Notes: generated from the sequence alone by a model not told the origin. A DNA stretch of 64,000 nt from an uncultured Mycoplasmatota bacterium (GCA_913062645.1 CAJXVW010000001.1:1-64000); one strand, 5' to 3'. Positions 1 through 8,517 are shown, counted from the first letter of the stretch. Numbers and translations: made by a program.

Positions 1-11
1 TCTTGATGACA

Positions 12-37
12 AGGCACCGCAATTTGCGGTGCTTTTA
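12..37 (+). terminator. Rho-independent terminator of an upstream gene
   Basis: A perfect 7-bp stem (GCACCGC at 14-20, GCGGTGC at 26-32) with a 5-base loop is followed by TTTTA. It ends a transcript that enters from the left edge; the gene itself lies outside the window. Confidence 0.75.
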
Positions 38-61
38 TCTTTATAAAACGAATTTTTTTGC

Positions 62-67
62 TATAAT
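62..67 (+). promoter_or_regulatory. -10 box of the 96-314 gene
   Basis: A perfect TATAAT lies about 29 bases before the start codon, just after the preceding terminator. No convincing -35 hexamer sits 17 bases upstream. Confidence 0.5.
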
Positions 68-95
68 ATAAGCAACAAAAACATAGGAGGAACAC

Positions 96-314
96 ATGGC
101 AGCAAAAACCAACAAAGCGTATTTGAAACAACCATTCATCGTTTCATTGATTCTCGCGATCATCCCGATCACCAATGTAGTACTCGGCATCGTGTATCGT
201 CTGGGCAAAGGCAATTTGATTCTGGCTGTGCTGAACCTGCTTCTCGCGCCGGTCTTCTACGTTGTCGATCTGGTTTCGGTCATTCTCAACAACGACCTGA
301 AATTCCTGGTGTAA
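96..314 (+). CDS. Small two-helix membrane protein, unknown function
   Basis: This 72-residue protein has two hydrophobic segments, roughly residues 14-34 and 40-64, joined by a short basic turn (YRLGKG). The start is well supported: TAGGAGG at 84-90 lies 5 bases before the ATG. It is monocistronic, with its own TATAAT box and a bidirectional terminator right after the stop. I do not recognise a family. Size and layout fit the many small integral membrane proteins of Bacillota; an enzymatic role is unlikely because no polar motif is present. Confidence 0.8.
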   Translation: MAAKTNKAYLKQPFIVSLILAIIPITNVVLGIVYRLGKGNLILAVLNLLLAPVFYVVDLVSVILNNDLKFLV

Positions 315-347
315 GAAAAAAAGCATCCTCGGAAGGATGCTTTTTTT
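315..347. terminator. Bidirectional terminator between convergent genes
   Basis: The stem GCATCCT/AGGATGC (323-329, 334-340) is flanked by an A-run on the left and a T-run on the right, so it works on both strands. It closes the small membrane protein gene and the M3 peptidase gene that converge here. Confidence 0.85.
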
Positions 348-351
348 GTGC

Positions 352-2043
352 TTACAGTTTGGTGTCGTCGATGTTATCGAGGTAGGCGCGGATTGGTTTG
401 ACGATGGTTTTGACGGTGCCTTGTTCGAACGGGTTCTTCAGTTCGGCGGCTTCGAGCAGCACGACGAAGCTCTTGGATCCGCCGAGCTTGCAGAGATTGA
501 TGTAGGACTCGAGGGCTTTGGCATGATCCTCTTGGCTTTTCACCCAGTATTGGAATGCACAGACTTGGGCTAGGGTGTAATCGATGTAGTAGAACGGAAC
601 ACCGAAGATGTGACCCTGGCGATACCAGAAGGTACCTTTGTCAAGGAATGCGTCATCATCGTAATCTTTGAACGGGAGGTATTTCTTCTCGACTTCTCGC
701 CACCATGCTTTGCGCTCGTCGGGTGTCATGTCGGGATTCTCGTAGATGCCATGCTGGAACTCGTCGACTGCAACGCCGTACGGCAGGAAGCTGAGTGCAC
801 CGGCGAGGTGACTGAACTTGTACTTGGCGGTGTCGTCTTCGAAGAATCCGTGAATCCATGGCCAGGCGAGGAACTCCATGCTCATCGAGTGGATTTCCGC
901 CGCTTCGAGCGTCGGCCAGCGGTAGCTGGGGATGTTGTGACGGCTGGAATAGACCTGGAAAGCGTGCCCGGCTTCGTGGGTGAGGACGTCAACGTCACCG
1001 CTGGTGCCGTTGAAGTTGGCGAAGATGAAGGGGGATTCAAAGGTCGGGAAGTACGTGCAGTAGCCGCCGCCTGATTTGCCTTCCTTGGCATCGAGTTCCA
1101 GCAGATCGCGATCGATCATGAAGTTGATGAACTCACCGGTTTCCGGAGACATTTCCTCATACATGTTCTTGGCGATGGCGAGTTGCCATTTGCTGTTGCC
1201 TTTGGGAGTCGGGTTGCCGGTTGTGAACTGCAGCGGCAGATCGTAGGATTTGGGATCCTCGATGCCGATGCGTTTGCCTTTGCGAGCGGTGAGTTCCGTG
1301 ACGACGGGAACGACGTCACGGAAGATCTGATCACGGTAGGTTTTGACTTCGGCCGGTCCGTAGTCGGTTCGTCCGAGACGGTCATATCCGAGTTGAACGA
1401 AGTTGTCATAACCAAGTTTTACAGCCATCTGATGGCGTTCTTTCACCATTTCATCGTAGATGCGATCGATTTCCGCTTCGTTGGCTTCGAACCATGCGGA
1501 TACGACCAGTTGTGCCTCGTGACGGGTCTCGCGATCAAGATCCTGCGTGAAAGGACGCATTTGCGAGAGATTGTATTCACCGTCTTTAAACTTGATTCTG
1601 GCGCTCGACAGTAGTTTCTGATACTCCATCGAGAGATTGTTCAATTTCTGTAGTTCGGGAATGATCTCGGGGCTGAACGTTTTCTGGGCCAGTTCGGCCT
1701 GATCGAACAACAGGCTGCCGAGTTCCTGTTCCAGGGCTGCGCGGTTTTTCGATTCGAGCAACTGCTTCATGAAGGCTTGTTCGTACTGTTGGAGATGGGG
1801 GACGTTCTCGTTGAAAAACTTCTGTTCGGTTTCGTAGAACTCGTCCCGAGTGTCGATGCTGTGGCGGGTTGAAACGAGCGAAGCCATCGTGCTGATCTGA
1901 TCCTCCAGATCGAAAAACTTCTGAACGAGCTTCCGTTCTTCGTCGACGGTTAGATCTTGTTTCAACTCTTCCAAAAGCGCCGTGACAGTCTCCTTGTATT
2001 GATCGAGATTTGGGCGCTCATAGGGATATTCACTGAATTTCAT
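352..2043 (-). CDS. M3-family oligoendopeptidase
   Basis: A 563-residue cytosolic zinc metallopeptidase of family M3. The catalytic HEAGH motif (HExxH) is near residues 356-360. The long helical N-terminal part and C-terminal catalytic half match the shorter PepF-like M3 group (about 550 residues) rather than 600-residue PepF itself. It should hydrolyse short peptides in the cytoplasm. AGGAGG six bases before the ATG supports the start, and a minus-strand TATAAT lies at 2074-2079. The gene stands alone and ends in the bidirectional terminator. Function as a general oligopeptidase is inferred from family; substrate cannot be told. Confidence 0.93.
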   Translation of the reverse strand: MKFSEYPYERPNLDQYKETVTALLEELKQDLTVDEERKLVQKFFDLEDQISTMASLVSTRHSIDTRDEFYETEQKFFNENVPHLQQYEQAFMKQLLESKNRAALEQELGSLLFDQAELAQKTFSPEIIPELQKLNNLSMEYQKLLSSARIKFKDGEYNLSQMRPFTQDLDRETRHEAQLVVSAWFEANEAEIDRIYDEMVKERHQMAVKLGYDNFVQLGYDRLGRTDYGPAEVKTYRDQIFRDVVPVVTELTARKGKRIGIEDPKSYDLPLQFTTGNPTPKGNSKWQLAIAKNMYEEMSPETGEFINFMIDRDLLELDAKEGKSGGGYCTYFPTFESPFIFANFNGTSGDVDVLTHEAGHAFQVYSSRHNIPSYRWPTLEAAEIHSMSMEFLAWPWIHGFFEDDTAKYKFSHLAGALSFLPYGVAVDEFQHGIYENPDMTPDERKAWWREVEKKYLPFKDYDDDAFLDKGTFWYRQGHIFGVPFYYIDYTLAQVCAFQYWVKSQEDHAKALESYINLCKLGGSKSFVVLLEAAELKNPFEQGTVKTIVKPIRAYLDNIDDTKL

Positions 2044-2190
2044 GGGATTCCTCCTTGTTTGATTTCCACTTTAATTATAGACCAAACGAGCGCCATTCAA
2101 AAGCATAACGACACATCAAATGAAATTGTCTACCGGAACCGACGTTGCCAGCATCTTGTAAACTACCATATTTTCAGGTCGAAACATTAG

Positions 2191-2216
2191 TCTTGATGTC
2201 AAGATTGTAGTATAAT
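2191..2216 (+). promoter_or_regulatory. Promoter with palindromic operator before the ABC exporter
   Basis: TATAAT at 2211-2216 is preceded by the inverted repeat TCTTGA-TG-TCAAGA at 2191-2204, which lies between the expected -35 and -10 positions. Almost the same sequence occurs at 24636-24655, before another gene, which suggests a shared repressor. Confidence 0.5.
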
Positions 2217-2235
2217 TGGTCTCGAGGTGAATCAA

Positions 2236-4491
2236 ATGCTGCTACTAAAAGACATTGTAAAAGACTATCGCGTCGGGGAGCGGATTTTCCGCGCCCTGAA
2301 AGGAATCAACCTGGAATTTCATCAAGGAGAGTTTGTCGCCATTCTCGGCCCTTCGGGCTGCGGTAAGACGACGACGCTGAACATCATCGGCGGACTCGAC
2401 CGTTACACCAGCGGTGATCTCGTCATCAACGGGACGTCGACCAAAAACTTCAAAGAACAGGACTGGGATGCGTATCGCAACAATTCGATCGGTTTCGTGT
2501 TCCAATCCTACAACCTGATCAGTCATCTGAGCGTGCTTGACAACGTCGAGCTCGGTATGAAACTGTCCGGCATCGGCGCCGCCGAACGTCGCGAAAAAGC
2601 AATGGCGGTGTTGAAACGCGTCGGCTTGGAAAGCCAAGTGCACAAACGCCCGACCAAATTGTCCGGCGGAGAGAAACAGCGTGTCGCCATCGCACGTGCG
2701 CTGTTGAACGATCCTGACATCATTCTCGCCGACGAACCGACGGGAGCGCTGGACAGCACCACGGCCCATGAAATTCTTAATCTGATCCAAGAGATCAGCA
2801 AAGAAAAACTCGTCATCATGGTTACCCATGCGCGAACCTACGCAGAGGAATATGCATCGCGCATCGTCGAACTGAAAGATGGTGAAGTGATCGCCGACAG
2901 CGGTTCGACCGTTCCGCCTTGTCCGGATGAAGGATATGAGCCGAAAAAGACGTCGATGAGTTTCTTCACGGCGTTGAAACTGTCGTTCAACAACCTGCGA
3001 ACCAAGAAGTTTCGCACCGTGGTAACCGCCTTGGCATCCAGCATCGGCATCATCGGCGTCGGACTCGTTCTGTCCATTTCCAATGGATTCAGCAATCAGT
3101 TGTCGGAGATTGAACAAGAACAATTGGTCGGACTTCCGATTCTGATCGGTCGTGAACAGATGTCGATCGGGTTCGATCAGGCGGGAGCGACCGCGTACAT
3201 CCCCGAAGACCCAGAAGAAAACGAAATCGTGGTGTGGGATCCCGACAGTACGTTGCATACCAATGTCTTCACCGCCGAGTTCCTGAACCACCTGGAGTCC
3301 CTGGATGAAGAGGTCTATACCAACATCCACTATGAGTTCGGCTATATTCCGACGATTCTCACCGAACGTGACGGTACCCCGGAAATCATGGACTTGTCCC
3401 AGCTCGGGTTCAGTAATTTCGTTGTCCCGGAAGATGATTTGGCCCGGTACTACGATCTGAAGGCGGGCACGTTCCCGACCAATCCCACGGAAGTCGTGTT
3501 GTTGATGGACGAGTACAGCGTACTGGAGCGAGACATCATCGAAGCGCTCGGATACGATCCGGACGAAACGCTCTATTATGAAGACGTCCTTGGCAAAGAA
3601 CTCTACGTCGCACTCAACGATGACCTGTACGTCGAGCAAGCCGGTGGCGTATTCCTGCCCAACTTCACCGATCTGCAGAGCGTCGTCGACGGTGGCGTGA
3701 CAATCACCATCGTCGGTTTGGTCGAAGCAACCGAAGACGCGCTCGAATACGGCAATGAGGGCATCAAGTACCTGTACGACCTAAAGACCGACCTATTGGC
3801 GCAAAACAGCGGATCCGACATCTGTGTCGCACAACAGAACAGCAATCAGTCGGTATTTGATCTCACTGCGCTCACCGACGAAGAAAAGGAACAGGTATTG
3901 TCGTTCATTGGCTGCAACGACAGCAATCCGTTCCTGATTCAAATCTATACCGACAGCGTTGAACACAAGGAAGCGATCAAGGAACACATTGCGCTGTTCA
4001 ATGCGGATCGCGACATCGATGACAAGATCTTCGAGACCGATCTCGCCGAAGCCATCGGCGAAACGCTCGGAACCCTGATCACCTCGATCAGCGTCGTTCT
4101 GTCGGCCTTCGCCTCGATCTCGCTGGTCGTATCCAGCGTGATGATCGGCGTCATCATCTACATCAGCGTGCTCGAGCGAACCAAGGAGATCGGAATCATC
4201 CGGTCGCTTGGCGGACGGAAGAAGGACATCAGCCGCGTGTTCAACGCGGAAAGCGTCATCATCGGTGCGTTCGCCGGATTGCTCGGTATCGCGATCACCT
4301 TCGTGCTCACCTTCCCGATCAACGCGCTGGCCGTCAACTATGACGAAAGCCTCGCTAACGTGGCCCAAGTCAATGTAATCCATCTGATTCTCTTGGTCAT
4401 CATCTCGACGATCCTGACCTTCATCGGTGGGTTCATCCCCTCGCGTCTCGCCGCCCGGAAAGACCCGGTCGAAGCGCTGCGCGTCGAGTAA
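2236..4491 (+). CDS. ABC transporter, ATPase fused to FtsX/MacB-like permease
   Basis: A 751-residue fusion. The N-terminal ATPase has Walker A GPSGCGKTT (about 38-46), signature LSGGEKQR (about 142), and Walker B ending LADEPTGALD (about 165-174). One membrane helix near 260-282 is followed by a 320-residue extracytoplasmic domain and three C-terminal helices (about 612-735) with the FtsX-type RTKEIGIIRSLGG segment. Such MacB-type proteins act mechanically on envelope substrates, peptides or drugs. I chose ATG 2236 over GTG 2227 because the GTG lies inside the ribosome site GAGGTGA (2224-2230). The gene is monocistronic with its own terminator. Confidence 0.92.
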   Translation: MLLLKDIVKDYRVGERIFRALKGINLEFHQGEFVAILGPSGCGKTTTLNIIGGLDRYTSGDLVINGTSTKNFKEQDWDAYRNNSIGFVFQSYNLISHLSVLDNVELGMKLSGIGAAERREKAMAVLKRVGLESQVHKRPTKLSGGEKQRVAIARALLNDPDIILADEPTGALDSTTAHEILNLIQEISKEKLVIMVTHARTYAEEYASRIVELKDGEVIADSGSTVPPCPDEGYEPKKTSMSFFTALKLSFNNLRTKKFRTVVTALASSIGIIGVGLVLSISNGFSNQLSEIEQEQLVGLPILIGREQMSIGFDQAGATAYIPEDPEENEIVVWDPDSTLHTNVFTAEFLNHLESLDEEVYTNIHYEFGYIPTILTERDGTPEIMDLSQLGFSNFVVPEDDLARYYDLKAGTFPTNPTEVVLLMDEYSVLERDIIEALGYDPDETLYYEDVLGKELYVALNDDLYVEQAGGVFLPNFTDLQSVVDGGVTITIVGLVEATEDALEYGNEGIKYLYDLKTDLLAQNSGSDICVAQQNSNQSVFDLTALTDEEKEQVLSFIGCNDSNPFLIQIYTDSVEHKEAIKEHIALFNADRDIDDKIFETDLAEAIGETLGTLITSISVVLSAFASISLVVSSVMIGVIIYISVLERTKEIGIIRSLGGRKKDISRVFNAESVIIGAFAGLLGIAITFVLTFPINALAVNYDESLANVAQVNVIHLILLVIISTILTFIGGFIPSRLAARKDPVEALRVE

Positions 4492-4500
4492 AAACAACAA

Positions 4501-4529
4501 AAGGCTCCCTATTCATGGAGCCTTTTTTA
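4501..4529 (+). terminator. Terminator after the ABC exporter
   Basis: The stem AAGGCTCC/GGAGCCTT (4501-4508, 4517-4524) is followed by a run of T. Confidence 0.85.
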
Positions 4530-4610
4530 TGTCGTTTGAATCGATTGTTCGTATGCACAAAGAGATTGTTGTGATACAATTGAACTAACTTGAGAACGCG
4601 AGGTGAAACC

Positions 4611-5201
4611 ATGAGCGGATTCGTCATCTACATCCTCGTTTCGATCTTCACGCCCGGACCGAATAACATTTTCGCCTCGGCCTCGAGCGCCAAGGTTGGT
4701 TTTCGGCGGACGCTTCCGTTCATGTTCGGGGTGCTCGTCGGAACGTTCATCGTGTTTTACGTCACCGGATTGTTCAACGTGTATCTGTATGAAAACGTGC
4801 GGATCATCAATCAAGTGATCGGTTTCGCCGGTGGGGCATTCATCCTGTATCTCGGATGGGCGATGTTTCATGCCCGTTTCGAGGACGACAAGATGATGAT
4901 CCAAAACGACAAATACTTTGTCATGGCGGTGTTGCTGACGCTAATCAACCCCAAAGCACTCATTTTCGGTCTGACCGTGGCGACGTTCTACCTGCAACTT
5001 GGATTGCCGCCGGACGGGATGCTCCTGTTGGCGGTGATCAATGCCGTGTTGTGCTTGCTCAGCGTCTTTGTCTGGGGGTTCTTCGGGCGCACCTTTCGCC
5101 AATATCTGGAACGCTACCAGGTCGTCTTCAACATTGTCATGGCGTTGTTGCTGGCCTACAGTGGAGCCCTGATCATCTACGAAACCATTCAGTCCTTGTA
5201 A
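4611..5201 (+). CDS. LysE/RhtB-family amino-acid exporter
   Basis: A 196-residue integral membrane protein with about six helices. The N-terminal segment FTPGPNN is the LysE/RhtB family hallmark (TPGPN), and NPKAL in the middle is the second family motif. These proteins export amino acids or related solutes. The start is ATG 4611, with GCGAGGTG at 4598-4605; the upstream TTG at 4590 lies before the ribosome site. A TACAAT box is at 4575-4580. It is a single-gene unit ending in a bidirectional hairpin. Substrate is unknown. Confidence 0.9.
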   Translation: MSGFVIYILVSIFTPGPNNIFASASSAKVGFRRTLPFMFGVLVGTFIVFYVTGLFNVYLYENVRIINQVIGFAGGAFILYLGWAMFHARFEDDKMMIQNDKYFVMAVLLTLINPKALIFGLTVATFYLQLGLPPDGMLLLAVINAVLCLLSVFVWGFFGRTFRQYLERYQVVFNIVMALLLAYSGALIIYETIQSL

Positions 5202-5202
5202 A

Positions 5203-5231
5203 AAAAAGAGCACGCGCGGCGTGCTTTTTTC
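5203..5231. terminator. Bidirectional terminator
   Basis: The stem AGCACGC/GCGTGCT (5209-5215, 5219-5225), with A-run left and T-run right, separates the LysE gene from the convergent 5230-5793 gene and overlaps that gene's stop region. Confidence 0.8.
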
Positions 5232-5793
5232 ATCGTCTGCGGCGGAGAAACAGAAACAGGATGTAAAGAAACAGAAATGGTGAGAAACTGAACAAGATCT
5301 GTACGATGTTGAACAGGAAGACGTGGACGCCCAGGAAGTACAGCGTGACACCAACGAGAATGATGATGACGGTGTTGCGTAACCGCGGATGCGTGGCGAC
5401 GAACTCACTGGCCTGTTCGACCTTGTCATTGGAGGGACGAATCAGCTCGCGAATCTCATTCAAGTCTTGTTTCGCTGTCTCAAGAGCGTCTGTCGTATCG
5501 GCGAAAATGGTGTAATGAACGTTGTTGACACCATCGTTGTTGGAGTTGATCTCAAGCTGCGTGTCATCTCGTTCGAACTTGATCCGAATACCGTAGTAAC
5601 CGCCTTTTTTTCGAAACGTGTCATCGATCTCGTCGTAGGTTTCGGCAAACACGAAATAGCTCGGTTCACCGAGAACGAGTTCCTTGAAACGATATCCCTT
5701 GTCGATCATCGCATCGATGATCGAACGGATCAACGCCTGCTTTTTCCACAGGCGATGCTTGGTGCACAAGACATTGGTTTCGTTGAGATCCAT
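5230..5793 (-). CDS. Membrane-anchored protein of unknown function
   Basis: A 187-residue protein with a soluble N-terminal domain of about 130 residues (mixed alpha/beta, rich in charged residues) and two C-terminal hydrophobic helices near 140-180, ending in an arginine cluster that should stay cytoplasmic. No lipobox or signal peptide is seen, so the soluble domain probably lies inside the cell. I do not recognise the family. An AGAAGGA ribosome site precedes the ATG, and a perfect minus-strand TATAAT (5827-5832) abuts the upstream gene's terminator. Confidence 0.75.
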   Translation of the reverse strand: MDLNETNVLCTKHRLWKKQALIRSIIDAMIDKGYRFKELVLGEPSYFVFAETYDEIDDTFRKKGGYYGIRIKFERDDTQLEINSNNDGVNNVHYTIFADTTDALETAKQDLNEIRELIRPSNDKVEQASEFVATHPRLRNTVIIILVGVTLYFLGVHVFLFNIVQILFSFSPFLFLYILFLFLRRRR

Positions 5794-5832
5794 GCGGCGT
5801 TCCTTCTTTCATGGTCCTATGTAGTCATTATA

Positions 5833-5863
5833 CAAAAAAACTTGGTTTGCACCAAGTTTTTTG
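5833..5863 (-). terminator. Terminator of the 5873-6226 gene
   Basis: The stem ACTTGGT/ACCAAGT (5840-5846, 5851-5857) has A- and T-runs on both sides. On the minus strand its T-run leads straight into the -10 box of the next gene, a very compact terminator-promoter junction. Confidence 0.8.
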
Positions 5864-5872
5864 ACTGTCGGT

Positions 5873-6226
5873 TCAGATCAGTTGGAAAATGATGTGAATC
5901 AAGATTGCCACCATGGCGAGTGGTCCGGCGATGCGGTGGAGCGGATAGAGCTGTTTCTTTTTCGTTTTGAAGAACGCGCCGCCTAGCGTACCGGTCGTGA
6001 TCAACAGAATCAACGCAATCAGGCCGAGCGGGTTGGTGTTGCCGTTGATCAAATTGACAATCAGATGAACGACGGCGGTCAGCGTGGCCGCGAGTCCGAA
6101 CAACTTGTGTTGTTTGGCGATGGCACGCACCACCTTGTTCTTGGTGTAGCGTTTCAATCCGTTGGTTGCCGCAAGCAGGAAGAACGCTACTGCGGTGTAA
6201 CCGAGAATGTGTGCGAGAATACTCAT
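5873..6226 (-). CDS. Four-helix membrane protein with two spaced His pairs, possible b-type haem protein
   Basis: A 117-residue protein with about four hydrophobic helices. Two helices each begin and end with histidine at the same spacing (H-x13-H): HKLFGLAATLTAVVH and HRIAGPLAMVAILIH. Paired histidines near the two ends of neighbouring helices are how cytochrome b561 and ferric-reductase-type proteins hold haem, so a small membrane electron carrier is plausible but unproven. I chose ATG 6226 because AAAGGGGG lies 8 bases upstream; the ATG at 6244 has no ribosome site. Single gene with its own terminator. Confidence 0.75.
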   Translation of the reverse strand: MSILAHILGYTAVAFFLLAATNGLKRYTKNKVVRAIAKQHKLFGLAATLTAVVHLIVNLINGNTNPLGLIALILLITTGTLGGAFFKTKKKQLYPLHRIAGPLAMVAILIHIIFQLI

Positions 6227-6331
6227 CAATAATCCCCCTTTCATGAATCATTCTACAATAACAGTATATCGCAATCACGACTTAACCGCCATAGAAACCG
6301 GTCGAACACAATGAAAAAATTCCAAAGAAAC

Positions 6332-6378
6332 GATACAATAAAGAATGTTTTGTATCATTACTCCGGATAGGGTATAAT
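6332..6378 (+). promoter_or_regulatory. Promoter of the serine-palmitoyltransferase-like operon, with inverted repeat over -35
   Basis: TTGTAT at 6350-6355 and TATAAT at 6373-6378 are 17 bases apart. The inverted repeat GATACAA (6332-6338) / TTGTATC (6350-6356) covers the -35 box, a likely operator position. Confidence 0.6.
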
Positions 6379-6410
6379 GAAACTAACAATTTTACCGAGG
6401 AGTGGCAGCC

Positions 6411-7628
6411 ATGGATCTGTTTGACAAATGCTATCGCTACACCGATGTCAAGGAAGCCAAAGCAATGGACTTATATCCGTATTTCCATGCGCTGGAATCG
6501 ATGCAGGACATCGAAGTCGTGATGGAAGGCAAACGCCGCATCATGATCGGCTCAAACAACTATCTTGGCCTTACCGGAGATCCCCGTGTCATCGCCGCCG
6601 GCAAGCAGGCCATTGACGAATATGGAAGCGGCGTGTCCGGTTCCCGTTTTCTGAATGGAACGTTGCACCAGCACATCCAACTGGAACAGGAACTGGCGGA
6701 GTTTCTCGGCAAGGAAGCGGCATTGACGTTTTCCACGGGCTTCCAGAGCAATCTTGGTATCATCAGCGCGTTGGCCGGACGCAATGACATCATATTTTGC
6801 GATCGGGAAAACCATGCAAGCATCTATGACGCGATCCGGCTTAGTTATGCACAGATGGTCCGTTACAACCACAACGACATGAATGACCTGGCCAAGAAAC
6901 TTGCGAGCGCTGATCCGCAAAAAGGCAAACTGATCGTCACGGACGGCGTCTTCAGCATGTCGGGCGATATCGCCGACTTGCCGGGGATCGTCAAACTTGC
7001 AAATGAGTTTCATGCTCGTGTGATGGTAGATGACGCCCATGGATTCGGCGTGCTCGGCGACCATGGCCGCGGTACAGCGGAACACTTCGATCTCGAAGAT
7101 GACGTCGACATCATCATGAGCACCTTCAGCAAGTCGCTGGCCAGTCTAGGCGGTTTCATGGCTGCGGACGCACAAGTTGTCGAATACGTCAAACACAAAT
7201 CTCGTCCGTTCATCTTCAGTGCCGCGATTCCACCGGCCAACACCGTAACCGCGCTGACGGCGTTGAACATCCTCAAGCAGGAGCCGGAGCGCCCTAGACG
7301 GTTGCTAGAGGTATCCAAACACATGCGCGACCGTCTGACAGATTTTGGTTTGCCCCTGGGACCGGATACGATTGCACCGATCATACCCATTTATACCTAT
7401 TCGAAACTACGAACCTTATATGCCGTCAAGCTGTTGTACGATCGCGGTGTTTACGTCAATCCCGTGCTGCCGCCGGCCGCACCGGAGGGAGAATGTTTGA
7501 TCCGTACCAGCTACATGGCCACTCATACCGAAGACATTTTGGATGAGGCGGCAGCGATCATCCATGAAGTGTTGTCCGAACTGCCGATGGACGACAAAGC
7601 CATCATTGAGTTGATCGAACGTGGCTAG
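6411..7628 (+). CDS. Serine palmitoyltransferase-like alpha-oxoamine synthase
   Basis: A 405-residue PLP enzyme of the alpha-oxoamine synthase family, which joins an amino acid to an acyl-CoA or acyl-ACP with loss of CO2. The PLP lysine is K241 in STFSKSLASLGG and the cofactor-binding DDAHG is at 207-211. The stretch around K241 and the following KSRPFIFSA resemble bacterial serine palmitoyltransferases more than 2-amino-3-ketobutyrate CoA ligase or KAS biotin enzymes; the N-terminal LYPYF also fits. ATG 6411 follows GAGGAG by 8 bases. It overlaps by 8 bases the reductase gene that would perform the next sphingoid-base step. Kbl remains the alternative. Confidence 0.82.
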   Translation: MDLFDKCYRYTDVKEAKAMDLYPYFHALESMQDIEVVMEGKRRIMIGSNNYLGLTGDPRVIAAGKQAIDEYGSGVSGSRFLNGTLHQHIQLEQELAEFLGKEAALTFSTGFQSNLGIISALAGRNDIIFCDRENHASIYDAIRLSYAQMVRYNHNDMNDLAKKLASADPQKGKLIVTDGVFSMSGDIADLPGIVKLANEFHARVMVDDAHGFGVLGDHGRGTAEHFDLEDDVDIIMSTFSKSLASLGGFMAADAQVVEYVKHKSRPFIFSAAIPPANTVTALTALNILKQEPERPRRLLEVSKHMRDRLTDFGLPLGPDTIAPIIPIYTYSKLRTLYAVKLLYDRGVYVNPVLPPAAPEGECLIRTSYMATHTEDILDEAAAIIHEVLSELPMDDKAIIELIERG

Positions 7629-8406
7629 CGTCATTCTCATCACAGGTGCCAGCAGCGGCATCGGGCGTGCGCTCGCCGAACGACTCCATGCCAAAGGCGA
7701 CATCGTCATCGGCGTGTCCCGCAGTCGACCGGAAGATGTGGACTTCGCTTACATGACCGCGGATGTAATGAAGCCGGAACAGGTTACGCGCTTAATTCAG
7801 GACATATCCAATCAATACGACCACATCGACGCGCTTGTCAACTGTGCTGGTGTTGGTACGGGAGGAGCCTTGGAGGAAGTACCCGAAACTGATTTCGACT
7901 GGGTCATGGATGTCAATGTCACCGGAGCGGTGCGAATGATCCGTGCCTGTTTGCCAATGTTGAAGAAAACAAGAGGAAAAATCATCAACGTCGGGAGCGT
8001 CGCTGGTGAAATCACCATCCCTTATCAGATATCGTATTCCATGAGCAAATCGGCGCTGCATCGCTTGAGCGAAGGCTTGCGCCTGGAACTGAAGCCGTTT
8101 GGCGTTGACGTCACGACCGTGCTTCCCGGTGATACGAAAACGGGATTTACCGTCAATCGCAAGGTCATCAATCGCGAGGACAGCCCGTATCACAAAGCCG
8201 TGGAACGCAGCATCGCAAAAATGGCCAAGGATGAACAAAAAGGCGTGTCACCGGACAAGGTGGCGCGCGTCATTGAGAGACTATTGAACAAGCGACGGAT
8301 GCCGCGCCAACGAATCGTCGGATGGGATTACCAACTGCTTGTCGGGCTCAGTCGGTGGTTGCCCGGACGCATCACGGAGGCAATCGTACGAAAACTCTAT
8401 GGATAG
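7621..8406 (+). CDS. Short-chain dehydrogenase/reductase, candidate 3-ketosphinganine reductase
   Basis: A 261-residue classical SDR: TGASSGIG at 8-15 binds NAD(P)H, NCAG follows, and the catalytic YxxxK is Y139/K143. A hydrophobic-basic C-terminal tail (about 230-261) could touch the membrane, as in reductases of long-chain substrates. The start is GTG 7621, inside the end of the preceding gene (8-base overlap), implying translational coupling. Pairing with the oxoamine synthase suggests it reduces that enzyme's keto product. The family alone does not fix substrate. A hairpin terminator follows directly. Confidence 0.82.
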   Translation: MASVILITGASSGIGRALAERLHAKGDIVIGVSRSRPEDVDFAYMTADVMKPEQVTRLIQDISNQYDHIDALVNCAGVGTGGALEEVPETDFDWVMDVNVTGAVRMIRACLPMLKKTRGKIINVGSVAGEITIPYQISYSMSKSALHRLSEGLRLELKPFGVDVTTVLPGDTKTGFTVNRKVINREDSPYHKAVERSIAKMAKDEQKGVSPDKVARVIERLLNKRRMPRQRIVGWDYQLLVGLSRWLPGRITEAIVRKLYG

Positions 8407-8430
8407 ACGGACCGCCCGGTTCGTCTTTTT
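8404..8430 (+). terminator. Terminator of the SPT-SDR operon
   Basis: An imperfect stem (8405-8414 with 8417-8426, one mismatch) is followed by TTTTT and overlaps the stop codon region. Confidence 0.7.
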
Positions 8431-8517
8431 GTTTGTACAAGTTTCTAAACTGGCCGTTGCGTATCACAACACCGGCCTTCCTTGACATCATATAATGGGA
8501 CCAAGGAGGTGATGTCG

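Noticed and set aside
2245-3639. A 464-codon open frame on the minus strand opposite the ABC exporter
   Set aside because: It mirrors a clear MacB-type gene, has no ribosome site or family motif, and its length follows from codon bias of the real gene.
6402-6411. GTG 6402 as start of the oxoamine synthase
   Set aside because: It falls inside the GAGGAG ribosome site that correctly serves ATG 6411.
8482-8496. TTGACA close to TATAAT before the MATE gene
   Set aside because: Only 3 bases separate them, so TTGACA cannot be the -35 box of that promoter.
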